Shown here: piece by piece, positions 8,378 through 17,100 of the stretch | Numbering within the stretch: position 1 is the first letter of the stretch | How the letters are laid out: the number at the start of each line of letters is the position of its first letter | Assembly (NCBI GenBank): GCA_902800345.1 | Contig: CADCDO010000040.1 | Coordinates: 29,060 to 93,059, forward strand | DNA from: Fibrobacter succinogenes | Lineage (GTDB): Bacteria; Fibrobacterota; Fibrobacteria; Fibrobacterales; Fibrobacteraceae | Length of the DNA: 64,000 nucleotides | Direction: 5' to 3' | The notes under the pieces: generated by a model | Database searches by the model: none | What the model saw: the letters and a program-made list of their open reading frames with translations, nothing else | What the model was told of the DNA's origin: nothing | Position numbers and translations under genes: made by a program

Positions 8378-10297
8378 ATGCGTCATATTTTTTTACAGTG
8401 GGTGTTTTGTATAGGAATGGTTGCTTTTTGCGCCTGTAGTTCCGCGCCTGCACAAAAGAAAAATGACGTTGAACTTGTGAAATTGTCCGCATCGGATTCG
8501 GCCTTGGTCGAAAGGGCCGCGATAGCTACAGCTTCGGCAGCACCTCATGTGGCTGTTGATTTGGATGCCGCTCACGAGTTCTATATTCTCGCCAAAAACA
8601 TGGAATTGCGTGGCGACCAGCGCCAGGCGGATTTCTTTTGGAAACAGGCTTACAAGGCGGATCCGACGAGCCGTTATTTGGGCTTTGGCGTTGCGGAACG
8701 CTTAGCTGCGGCAGGCGATGACTCTCTTGCGCTTGTCGAGGCTAAAAAGGCTTCGGCGCTTAAGGGCAAGCGTACGGCTGCACAATACGCTTTACTTGCT
8801 CGGTTGTACGTAAAGACTGGCGAAGTGGATTCCTGCCGCAAGTACTTTGTGCTGGCTCTTGATTCTTCGCGTTATCAGGACATGACTTTGCTTTACGATT
8901 ATAGCTTGTTCCTCGAAGCCATTCGCGATGAAAAAGAACTCGTCCGCATTTACGACCTGCTTTTACCGAAAGTCAATTACATCTCTACTTTGTTCCAACG
9001 TCAGCTTTCGCTCCTTTTGAATTTGGGTCGCGATTCTGCAGTTGTTGAGCTCTTTGGAAAAGCGCACGAGGTGACGGGCGACAAGCAGATGCTCTTGCAG
9101 AAAGTTCGTGGGCTCATGGCAATGAAACGTCAGAAAGAAGCGATTGCCATTGTGGATACGCTTACAAGCGCAAAAATAGAAGACGAAGAAATGACTATCA
9201 CGGTGCTCTCGTCCATGCCGGCTGATAGCGCCTATGCGTTTGCGCTAAAGAAGTATTACAACGATGGTGTGCGGACGCCCGCAGTGCTCTGCTTTATCGG
9301 CCAGTATGAATACGACATCGGCAATCGCGATAGTGCAAAGGTTCATTTGCTCGAATCCGTGGGCAAGTTGCAGGGGCAGCCGAAATACGCAAACCGTGCC
9401 TACCTTGGTCTCGTGAATATTTTTGCGAGCGAACAGAATTACACCGAAGCCATCAAGTACGCCGAAAAGTCCGATTCAGTAAGTAACGGTGAAACGCGAA
9501 TGCTGCTTGCGTCTGTTTATGCTCTTGCCGACAAGTACGAAAAGGCGTACCCGCTGCTCGATTCGCTCATGAAGTTCTGGGAAATGTGGAAGCCGCTCCC
9601 TGGAGTCGTAGATTCTGCGAATCTCGCTCGGATGCAGAATGAGGCGCAAATAAAGTATTTGCAAATTTTAGACATTTATTCGAGAGCGTTGATAGGGGAA
9701 GCGCTGGACTTTGAAAAGGATTTCCATGCGGATTCTGTCAAGAAGGCTCGCGCCGTTGATAACCGCACCAAGGCCGAGGTGATGCTTGAAAAGTTCTTTG
9801 CGAAGGATTCGACATACACCAGGGTACGTCTCTCGATGGCGATGAACTTGGAACGCCTCAAGCAGTACGATGAGTCGTTCCACCATTTTGAAGCCTTGAT
9901 CAAGATGCCCGAATTCAGTCCGCATGAAATGGCTTCGACATTGAACTATTACGGCTACTCATTGATTGAACTGAACCGCACACCTGCCGAGGTGGAAAAA
10001 GGCTATAAGCTTGTCCTTGAAGCGCTTGTCCTTGAAAAGGATGGCGAAGCCAAGGATGCTTATTTGGATTCAAAGGCTTGGGGACTGTACCGCATGGGGC
10101 GTTATGACGAAGCCTATCAGGCGATGCAGCTGATCGACCACAGTAAGATGAACCGCGATGATGTATTTTGGGAACATATGGCTGCAATCCAGGATGCACT
10201 TGGATTGAAAAAGGAAGCCAAGAAGTCGTATAAGACTTTGTTGAAATTGAACCCCAAACACCCGGCGGCATTAAAGTTCTTGGGCAAAAAGAAGTAG
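8378..10297 (+). CDS. TPR-repeat lipoprotein
   Basis: A 639-residue predicted lipoprotein. The signal sequence MRHIFLQWVFCIGMVAFCAC ends at Cys20, followed by SSAPAQKK; the lipobox (FCAC) is imperfect but the flanks fit. Most of the remainder is helical with repeated TPR-like pairs: DQRQADFFWKQAYKADPTSR, AQYALLARLYVKTGEVDSC, AYLGLVNIFASEQNYTEA, ETRMLLASVYALADKYEKA, and at the end AAIQDALGLKKEAKKSYKTL followed by LKLNPKHPAALKFLG. The TTG start at 8357 lies within the upstream gene; ATG 8378 has a TAGGGA ribosome-binding site and places the hydrophobic core correctly. It probably assembles envelope partners; the lipoprotein gene seven bp downstream is a candidate partner. No enzymatic motif is seen. 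Confidence 0.85.
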   Translation: MRHIFLQWVFCIGMVAFCACSSAPAQKKNDVELVKLSASDSALVERAAIATASAAPHVAVDLDAAHEFYILAKNMELRGDQRQADFFWKQAYKADPTSRYLGFGVAERLAAAGDDSLALVEAKKASALKGKRTAAQYALLARLYVKTGEVDSCRKYFVLALDSSRYQDMTLLYDYSLFLEAIRDEKELVRIYDLLLPKVNYISTLFQRQLSLLLNLGRDSAVVELFGKAHEVTGDKQMLLQKVRGLMAMKRQKEAIAIVDTLTSAKIEDEEMTITVLSSMPADSAYAFALKKYYNDGVRTPAVLCFIGQYEYDIGNRDSAKVHLLESVGKLQGQPKYANRAYLGLVNIFASEQNYTEAIKYAEKSDSVSNGETRMLLASVYALADKYEKAYPLLDSLMKFWEMWKPLPGVVDSANLARMQNEAQIKYLQILDIYSRALIGEALDFEKDFHADSVKKARAVDNRTKAEVMLEKFFAKDSTYTRVRLSMAMNLERLKQYDESFHHFEALIKMPEFSPHEMASTLNYYGYSLIELNRTPAEVEKGYKLVLEALVLEKDGEAKDAYLDSKAWGLYRMGRYDEAYQAMQLIDHSKMNRDDVFWEHMAAIQDALGLKKEAKKSYKTLLKLNPKHPAALKFLGKKK

Positions 10298-10303
10298 GTT
10301 CAT

Positions 10304-11080
10304 ATGGCCTTGGTTGCTAAGTATGGCGCCTTTTTGCAGGGTATCTTTTCGCTCTTGTTGCTGACATTTGCCTTGACGGGCTGCGGTGGCGGGCGTCAGG
10401 CGGCGGTTCCTGCTACAGCCAGCGTTGAAGCTCCCATCGATAGTCTAAAGGCTATTTTTTCACTCACTGTAAATTCTGTAGACGGTAAATCGCAAGATCT
10501 AGATGCAGTGCTTTTTTCTGTACCGGGAAAGCGTTATCGAATGGAACTCACGGGTTCGCTTGGCATAGGCGTCGCGTCGTTGCTCTGGCTCGAAGATGGC
10601 TGGCAGATGGTTTTCCCGACGGAAAAGATGTACATGAAAGGTGCCGGTTACATGGTCGGACTTTTGAACGACCCGTCGCTCCCGCTCGTACATATCCATC
10701 AAGTGGCGGGCTTGTTTGAAGGGCGCGTTGTTCCCGTGAATCTCGAAGAAAAATCAGTTCGCGATTCCGTTGCCTCCGATTCGGTTGTCATAAAAATTCA
10801 CGAAGCCCGCGACAATCTGACGCGGCGTTATACGTATGCCGAAAAGAACGGCGAAGTTTTGTGGCTTGAAACTCTCGGGCGTGACGGAAAAAACGAAAAA
10901 CTTGTCATCGAGGAATACAAGGAGTTTTCTGGGGTAAAGACGCCCTCAAAAATTTCTTTTGTTAGGGAAAATGAAAATTTCCTTGAAATTCGCGTAAAAC
11001 GTGTGTCTCGCGGAAAATCTTTTGGAACAGGCACGTGGCGATTGAACATTCCGAGAAGCTACGAACGCATTGGGGAATAG
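10304..11080 (+). CDS. LolA/LolB-fold-like outer-membrane lipoprotein
   Basis: A 258-residue lipoprotein with a clear lipobox ALTGC, Cys27 being the lipidated residue. The mature part has strand-rich segments typical of the half-barrel LolA/LolB/DUF4292 group: IFSLTVNSVDGKSQDLDAVL, PGKRYRMELTGSLGIGVASL, LLWLEDGWQMVFPTEKMYMK, and near the end EEYKEFSGVKTPSKISFV and LEIRVKRVSRG. These suggest a lipid- or lipoprotein-binding fold, but the resemblance is in pattern only and I would not call it LolB. The gene starts six bp after the TPR lipoprotein, so the two are probably co-expressed and may cooperate in outer-membrane transport or assembly. Confidence 0.72.
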   Translation: MALVAKYGAFLQGIFSLLLLTFALTGCGGGRQAAVPATASVEAPIDSLKAIFSLTVNSVDGKSQDLDAVLFSVPGKRYRMELTGSLGIGVASLLWLEDGWQMVFPTEKMYMKGAGYMVGLLNDPSLPLVHIHQVAGLFEGRVVPVNLEEKSVRDSVASDSVVIKIHEARDNLTRRYTYAEKNGEVLWLETLGRDGKNEKLVIEEYKEFSGVKTPSKISFVRENENFLEIRVKRVSRGKSFGTGTWRLNIPRSYERIGE

Positions 11081-11109
11081 CCTCTGATTGAGGTACGGCT
11101 CTTCTTTAT

Positions 11110-11217
11110 CAAATAAATAATTGTATATTGGTCAATAGTTGTTAGTCATTGGTCGATAGCTGTTTCTGTTTGCTATGGGCTAGTCACTAAAAACTAGTAA
11201 CTAAACAGAGGTTTATT
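11110..11217. repeat. Degenerate GTTAGTCATTGGTCGATAG-type repeat and leader
   Basis: Gap before the small lipoprotein gene, with several imperfect copies of TTAGTCATTGGTC / CTAGTCACTAA words like the CACTAACCAC family elsewhere. AAACAGAGGTTTATT before the ATG at 11218 supplies an AGAGG ribosome-binding site. Confidence 0.45.
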
Positions 11218-11703
11218 ATGAAGAAACTTGCCCTTACCGTCCTTGCCACGATTTCGCTTGCTTTGATGGCTTGCGGACCTTCCAAACTCGAAATTCAAGA
11301 GGCGTCTTCGATGAGCGATGTCTTGATTGAAGTGCGTCAGGTATTAAACGATTCTATTAGCTTGTATGTTGGTAATGTATTTTATTTGAATTCGAAACAG
11401 ATTGTTGCCGATGACATGTACCCGCTGCATGCCAGTACGCGTGATCCGTCCGAATTTGAAAAGTTGACGGCAACTGACGAAATCACTAACGATGAAGAAT
11501 TTTTAAACTATCTGCGTCGTAAGGCTCCCGACATGATGAACGTGGGCATTGTTATTGGTGAAACGGCTTATAATGAAATCGGTTTTGAAGAGGCCGCGGC
11601 CGTTGAAAAGTTGACAAAAATTTTCCAGAAAATCCAGGGTGGTTCGCTTACGCTGTTCCATGAAAAAAATGGCGACCTCACCGATATGAAAAAGCTGTAC
11701 TAG
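11218..11703 (+). CDS. Small lipoprotein of unknown function
   Basis: A 161-residue predicted lipoprotein: signal peptide MKKLALTVLATISLALMAC with Cys19 lipidated, followed by GPSKLEIQEASS. The mature domain is soluble and mixed alpha/beta (VLIEVRQVLNDSISLYVGN, FEEAAAVEKLTKIFQKIQGG, SLTLFHEKNGDLTDMKKLY). I do not recognise the family. An AGAGG ribosome-binding site precedes the ATG. It stands alone, with repeat-rich DNA on both sides and a terminator-like hairpin 30 bp after the stop. Confidence 0.8.
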   Translation: MKKLALTVLATISLALMACGPSKLEIQEASSMSDVLIEVRQVLNDSISLYVGNVFYLNSKQIVADDMYPLHASTRDPSEFEKLTATDEITNDEEFLNYLRRKAPDMMNVGIVIGETAYNEIGFEEAAAVEKLTKIFQKIQGGSLTLFHEKNGDLTDMKKLY

Positions 11704-11734
11704 TCGTTGGTCAATGGTTATTGGCTTTCCTGTC

Positions 11735-11764
11735 ACCCCGCACTTGTTGCGGGGTCGCCTTTTT
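11735..11764 (+). terminator. Probable Rho-independent terminator
   Basis: Perfect 8-bp stem ACCCCGCA (11735-11742) and TGCGGGGT (11748-11755) with a 5-nt loop, followed by CGCC and a run of five T. It follows the small lipoprotein gene. The same sequence type may also be a dispersed palindrome, so both readings are possible. Confidence 0.65.
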
Positions 11765-12290
11765 ATATTGCGTTTATCGGGGGCGTTACGGGGTGTCCCC
11801 GTTAGAAGGGGTAGCGGAAGCCCGTAAGGGCTGAAGCGAGGGGAAGACTTGCCCCTTTTCTAAACTCAAAATCCTTCTTACTTCCTACTTCCTGCTTCTA
11901 ACTTTTCTAAATTGGCGCCCCTTCGGAGCGCATTGGGCACGGCTCAGCAATGTCAAAACAACAAGTTGTTTGACGTCTATGACGTAAGTGGCTGCGGTTC
12001 GAAAATGCAAAAACATGTTTTTGCGCTTTCGAACCTTGCACACTTTTGCCGCTGCGTTCGCCTTTGACACTCTTCGAGTGTCTTTTGCTAGGCTCGGAAG
12101 TGGGCCTGTAAACAGTCCCGTTTCACTCGCCTTACGCAAAAGTTGCTAAATTGGCGCTCCTTCGGAGCGCATTGGGCATCTCCGATGCCATGCGGCTGCA
12201 TTTCGGCCATAGGTAATGTAAACATTACCTGCGGCACTCAATTTGCACGCATTTAGCTCGGCTCGGTCCTATATTTAAAAAGAACGGAAA
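11765..12290. repeat. Hairpin-dense non-coding region with a 31-bp direct repeat
   Basis: No credible gene. The region is a chain of short perfect or near-perfect palindromes with unrelated stems: GGGGAAGACTTGCCCC, GTCAAAACAACAAGTTGTTTG (near 11950), GCAAAAACATGTTTTTGC, GACACTCTTCGAGTGTC, GGTAATGTAAACATTACC. Two copies of a segment beginning AAATTGGCGC and ending GCATTGGGCA lie at 11909-11939 and 12148-12178; each contains the hairpin GCGCYCCTTCGGAGCGC. Such strings of different hairpins recur at 55580-56130 and 61201-61320. Confidence 0.6.
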
Positions 12291-12319
12291 TCACCCCTTC
12301 ATTTGTCTAATTTTAGAAA

Positions 12320-12460
12320 TGGGTAGGAGATGGGCAACCCGGCGCCTCGGTAGCGTCCGACGCAGTGCATGACATTGGGCCCCATCTCCTTCAACCCAGG
12401 ACCCCGAACAAGTATGCTGGCAAAACGCAGATGCCGAATACCTTTGGACAATGGGGCGTG
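12320..12460 (+). ncRNA. Candidate IS110 bridge RNA (two stem-loops)
   Basis: The non-coding left end of the IS110 element folds into two separate stem-loops. Stem 1 pairs GGAGATGGG (12326-12334) with CCCATCTCC (12381-12389) around a 46-nt loop. Stem 2 is nested: CCCC (12402-12405) with GGGG (12453-12456), GTAT (12412-12415) with ATAC (12438-12441), GGC (12419-12421) with GCC (12433-12435). IS110 elements encode a bridge RNA with a target-binding and a donor-binding loop in a non-coding end, upstream of the recombinase in the IS621-type group. Position, size and two-loop design match; guide pairing to the flanks was not resolved. Confidence 0.6.
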
Positions 12461-12500
12461 GGGTGATTACCCATCAATAATATAGCAAAGGATACATGAA

Positions 12501-13466
12501 ATGGAAACATGGGTTGGCATAGATATCTCTAAGGACACGTTTGACGCTGCATGGTTGTTGAACGGAAAAAAGAACCATTTGAAATTGGAAAACAATGTTA
12601 AAGGCTTCAAGCGTCTCTTGACAGAAGTGCCGACGGAGTCTCGCTTTGCAATGGAGGCTACAGGCGAATATCACCTGAATTGCGCAAGATACCTGTTTAC
12701 CCGAGGAAACATGGTTGCTGTCTTGAATCCGTTTGCCGTGAAGAAGCACATGCAAAGCGATCTAAGACGTTGTAAGAATGATAAGTCTGATGCGTATTCG
12801 ATTGCAAAATTTGCAGCGGAAAAGAATTCCGATTGCTGGACTTGTCCGACAGACGATGAAATAAAGCTAAAGCATCTTGATGCCGTTGTGGACGGTCTGC
12901 AGAAACAGATCCGTCAAAGCAAGAACATGCTGCATTCTCTAACCCAAGTCAGCCTGCGAGATGACTTGGCGGTATCCATAATCAAGAAAACAATATCTAG
13001 TCTTGAAGCACTTATGGAACGGGCTAGAAACAAACAACTTGAGATGATTGAGTCCAATAAGAAAGAGGAGACCGCCTTGGCATGCTCCATTCCTGGGATT
13101 GGTCTGGAAACATCGATAAAGTTCTTCACTCATGTTGGAAACATCAATAGGTTTGACAGTTCCAGAAGCCTGATATCATGGATTGGTTTGACTCCCCGGA
13201 ATGCACAATCTGGGACAAGTATTCATAAAAACGGAGGTATTTCAAGGATGGGTTGCACACGATTACGAAGTCAATTCTATATGTGTGCCGTTGTCGCTAT
13301 AAAGTACAATCCTGATTGTAGGGCTTTCTATCATCGTTTGAAGGAGTTGGGCAAGCCAAGCAAGGTGGCCTTAATTGCGGTAGCGAATAAGCTGCTACGC
13401 CAGCTTTATGCGGTTCTTACAAAAAAAGAGGCCTATGTACCAAATTTTTGTACAAAAGCCTCTTGA
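12501..13466 (+). CDS. IS110-family transposase (RNA-guided DEDD/serine recombinase)
   Basis: A 321-residue complete transposase. The N-terminal DEDD RuvC-like domain shows D8 (WVGIDISKDTFD), E52 (FAMEATGEYH), D94 and D97 (NDKSDAYSIAKFA). The C-terminal Tnp_20 domain has SIPGIGLETSIKFF, LISWIGLTPRNAQSG and NGGISRMGCTRLRSQF, where S248 aligns with the catalytic Ser of characterised IS110 recombinases. Length and motifs are intact, so the protein may be active. An AAAGGA ribosome-binding site precedes the ATG. In this family the protein works with an RNA made from the element's non-coding end, present here directly upstream. Only about 20 bp separate the stop from host-like sequence. Confidence 0.95.
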   Translation: METWVGIDISKDTFDAAWLLNGKKNHLKLENNVKGFKRLLTEVPTESRFAMEATGEYHLNCARYLFTRGNMVAVLNPFAVKKHMQSDLRRCKNDKSDAYSIAKFAAEKNSDCWTCPTDDEIKLKHLDAVVDGLQKQIRQSKNMLHSLTQVSLRDDLAVSIIKKTISSLEALMERARNKQLEMIESNKKEETALACSIPGIGLETSIKFFTHVGNINRFDSSRSLISWIGLTPRNAQSGTSIHKNGGISRMGCTRLRSQFYMCAVVAIKYNPDCRAFYHRLKELGKPSKVALIAVANKLLRQLYAVLTKKEAYVPNFCTKAS

Positions 13467-13486
13467 CATTTAATACAGTATGTCAC

Positions 13487-13768
13487 ACCATCGGATTCCC
13501 GACCGCAAACGTGCAGATGGAACAGTACAAGTTCTTGCCGAAAGGCGGCGTGTATGTCGCGAGCGCAAGACTCTCGGATGGGCGCATTTACCGTTCCGTC
13601 GTGAACATCGGAACGCAACCGACAACGCCCGGAACGCACTTGGCGCTGGACTTGCTCGCCTTTTTGCGTCCCGAAAAGAAGTTCGTGAGCATCGAAGATT
13701 TGGTCCGCCAAATCGGCATGGACGCGGACACTGCCAAAAATTATAATGGCAACCACTGGGCGGAATAA
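13487..13768 (+). pseudogene. ribF: Riboflavin kinase/FAD synthetase fragment (ribF remnant)
   Basis: Only the C-terminal riboflavin kinase half of RibF is left. It begins at TIGFPTANVQ, continues with LPKGGVYVASARL and VNIGTQPTTPGTHLA, and ends with LLAFLRPEKKFVSIEDL and VRQIGMDADTAKNY. All of the N-terminal FMN adenylyltransferase domain is missing, and about 20 residues between the PTTPG loop and the LAFLRPE strand, where homologues carry the conserved E and LYG motif, are also missing. The IS110 element ends directly at the break, and no RibF N-terminus is found on its left. This piece cannot be functional; an intact ribF is expected elsewhere. Confidence 0.85.
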
Positions 13769-14117
13769 TTTTAACGATAAAAAAAAATTACAATCGCTTT
13801 AAAAAGGTTCTATTTTCACCCAATTTTAACGAACTTTTTACTTTTTTTTACTTTCGATTTGTCGTAAAAGCCGTTTTTCTGCACGCTTACTTTTTTCGTT
13901 TTCGTTGCTTACAGATTCCTCGTGATGGCCTTTGTTCATCACAACTTTACAGGTTTAAACAGAAAAACTATATTTTGTAGGAATTTTGTAACAAACGGGT
14001 GCGCAGACGCTCTACCAGCGGAAACGTTTTACCAGCGACGGCGGCAACGCCTCAAAGGCATCGCTCAACTGGCATAGGTAGTACGGTCACGAACCCATCA
14101 TTAATCGAAGGAATGAA
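13769..14117 (+). promoter_or_regulatory. Promoter and leader of the collagen-like lipoprotein operon
   Basis: AT-rich non-coding stretch with no gene. It contains a good promoter (TTTACA at 13946-13951, 17-bp spacer, TATATT at 13969-13974). About 135 nt of leader follow, with the overlapping hairpins GGCGGCAACGCC and GCCTCAAAGGC that cannot both form. A GAAGGAATGAAATG context gives the ribosome-binding site for 14118. Confidence 0.6.
13946..13974 (+). promoter_or_regulatory. Sigma-70-like promoter TTTACA-N17-TATATT
   Basis: Five of six bases match consensus at each hexamer, with the ideal 17-bp spacing. TTTTGTAGG follows the -10 box, a context partly shared at 38852 and 38948 (CTATTTTGTAC). 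The start point should be near 13981. Confidence 0.65.
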
Positions 14118-17100
14118 ATGAATAAATACACCCTAAAACTTGCCATTGCAGCCTCTGCAATGGCATTGTATTTCACCGGCTGCGGTGACGACGTGCTTGT
14201 GTCCGAGGATGTCAACCAGACTTTCTCGACGGTCAGCGCGGTCAACCCCGATGACTGTAACGACAAGACCGAAGGCTCCATGGCGTTCGTGAAATCCACG
14301 GCGACGATGTACGTTTGTACGGACGGCGAGTGGATCGCGCTGAACGAACAGGACGCCATCCAGTACCGTTGCGATTCCAAGCAACTCAAGGACAAGTCCG
14401 GCTTCGCGATCGTTTGCGACGGCGACACGCTTGGCATTATCAAGAACGGCAAGGACGGTATCGACGGCAAGGACGGCGCTAAGGGCGACAAGGGTGACAC
14501 CGGCGCAACAGGTGCCACCGGCGCTAAAGGCGACAAGGGTGACAAGGGCGCAACCGGCGCAAAGGGCGACAAGGGTGATATCGGCGCAACAGGCGCTACT
14601 GGCGCAACAGGCGCCACCGGTGCCAAGGGCGACAAGGGTGACAAGGGTGATACCGGTGCCACCGGTGCCAAGGGCGACAAGGGTGACAAGGGTGATACCG
14701 GTGCCACCGGTGCCAAGGGCGACAAGGGTGACAAGGGCGATACCGGCGCCACCGGCGCAAGCGGTTCGAACGGCTCGAAGGGCGACACTGGCGCAACTGG
14801 TGCAAACGGCAAGTCTGCCTACGAAATCGCCAAGGAAGGCGGTTACACGGGCACTGAACAGCAGTGGCTCGAATCTTTGAAGGGCGGCAAGGGTGACACT
14901 GGCGCAACTGGTGCAAACGGCAAGTCTGCCTACGAAATCGCCAAGGAAGGCGGCTACACGGGCACTGAACAGCAGTGGCTCGAATCTTTGAAGGGCGGCA
15001 AGGGTGACCCGGGCACCGCCGGCGCAAGCGGCAAGTCCGCCTACGAAATCGCCAAGGACGGCGGCTATACGGGCACGGAACAACAGTGGCTCGAATCTTT
15101 GAAGGGCGGCACCGGCGCGAACGGCAAGTCTGCCTATGAAATCGCTAAGGAAGGCGGCTACACGGGCACTGAACAGCAGTGGCTCGAATCCTTGAAGGGC
15201 AAGAACGCCGACATGGACAAGATAACCAATGATATCAACAACATGTTCAGCAGCGCCTCCAGCCAGCTTGATGACAAGTTCAACCAGGCCTACAGCAGCC
15301 TGAACGACGAACTCGAAAGCAAGGCCTGCCACATGGAAGGCGAACCGGTGAAGGACCTCGACGCGGGCACGATTACCGTGAAGGTCGTTTGCGGTACTGC
15401 TGAAAAGGATATCGTCATCCCGATAAACGTTGTCGATGGCAATACATATTCGAAGCACGTGGTGGTGCGTTTCCCGGTACAGGCCGAAAAAGGCTTCGGT
15501 TCCGAACAAATTTACGAACAGCTGTGGGCCGACTTCAAGGGCGGCGACCACACCGAACTCACCGTGATGGACTTGGACAAGAAGCTCAACGCGACTGGCA
15601 AGATGTTCGTCACGGACCTCTTCGCCGACGGCACGAACAAGAAGGATTTTGTGACGATCGAAGAGACGAACGAAAAGATTACTGAATACAAGGTCGCGCG
15701 TCTCGAAGGCGATCTCGACCTCACGAACTTGAGCAACCCGCTCGTCCAGCTCCGCATCAAGATGAGCCTTTCCAATTCCAATAATAGGTTCATGGCGTTC
15801 GGCGGCAACGGCTCCACTTCAACAGAACTCATCTACAATGCCATCGTGGACCTCTCCGACGAATCCGATACCGTGGTCATCGACTTCCTGACGGACTACA
15901 AGGCCGAACGCGTGAAGACCCTGGTGAAGTCGGACAAATCGTTCGCAGAAGCCAGCGAACAGGCCAACGGTGAACTTGCCAAGGCCCTCGCCCTGGTCAA
16001 GGACGAAAAGGTTTCGACGCTCCCCGCCTTCGAACATTACCTGCCGGGCAGCGACAAGGTCGGCCTGAACGAATACTTCAACAGCATCGTCTGGGTGATG
16101 GCGCTCATCGACCAGAACGGCAAAATCCCGAGCTTCAACAAGATCTACAACGATTACCGCAAGGTATTCGCGAAGAACGGCGACTTCAACACCGCCGTCG
16201 TGACGACCTACAACGGCACGAAGCGCAGCCTGTTCTTCGTGGACTACCTGGCCCTGCTCATCAACGCGAACTTCTTCAGGTGGAACTGCCAGCACAGTGA
16301 TGATTATTCCTGGGGAGCCAACTGTGAAACGGAATCTTATACCGGCGAGGAACTCGACATTTACTACAAGATTCTCCAGAACGGCCTTGTCAGCGCCTAC
16401 AAGCTCGATACGGCCGAGGCTGTCGAAGTCGACAAGTACAGCAAGGTCCAGAAGTCCGGAGCCGAAGGCGGCTATTTCCGTTATTTCAAATATTACCGCA
16501 GCGAAAAAGTCTGGTATCCCCTGAACGGCTGGGCCGAAGGTGCCGCCGTAGCTGAAACCGGAAAGTGCGCAGCGTCGACAAAGGGAACCCTCGCCGTATT
16601 CACGTTAGATTTCTGGAACGACGAGGATACGAAGACCTATTCCGTCGACTACAGCATGGAATGCCTGTGCGAAGGCAACAAATGCGAATATGGCAAGGTC
16701 GATCCCTGCCAGGGTCGCGAAGAAGGCCATGAAGGCTACACCTATTTGGGTACGGACCCGGATCCCAGCGAGTACATATGCCAAAAGATGTGCTCTGAAC
16801 CGACACCGACATCCGCATCCAGCAGCGCATCCAACAGCGAGGAATGCGTAATCGAAGCCGCTTACAACTACAGCTCGCCCTCTTCCTCCGCGGCTTCTTC
16901 TTCTCCGTCCAACGGCAAGACCATTGAAGAACTCATAAACGAAGGCCGCCTTGGAACTTGTGATGCGACTGTCGCCAACGACCCGGACAAGTATCTCGTC
17001 CAGTTCGATTATGATGATGCTATGATTTCTACCAGGACCCGCCATGATTACTACATGTGCCAGTGCTCCGGCGACGAATGCAAGTGGATAGAGGCTGATT

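Larger units (their letters stand above)
12295..13484 (+). mobile_element. IS110-family insertion sequence
   Basis: Boundaries are approximate. The element consists of about 200 bp of structured non-coding DNA, the transposase gene and a short right end. The right edge is placed where RibF-like coding sequence resumes (about 13484-13487). IS110 elements lack terminal inverted repeats and usually leave no target duplication, so the left edge cannot be set from sequence alone; it is put upstream of the RNA-like region. Confidence 0.75.

Noticed and set aside
14087..15551. Pro/Ala/Val-rich minus-strand frames
   Set aside because: Mirror translation of the collagen-like repeat DNA on the plus strand.
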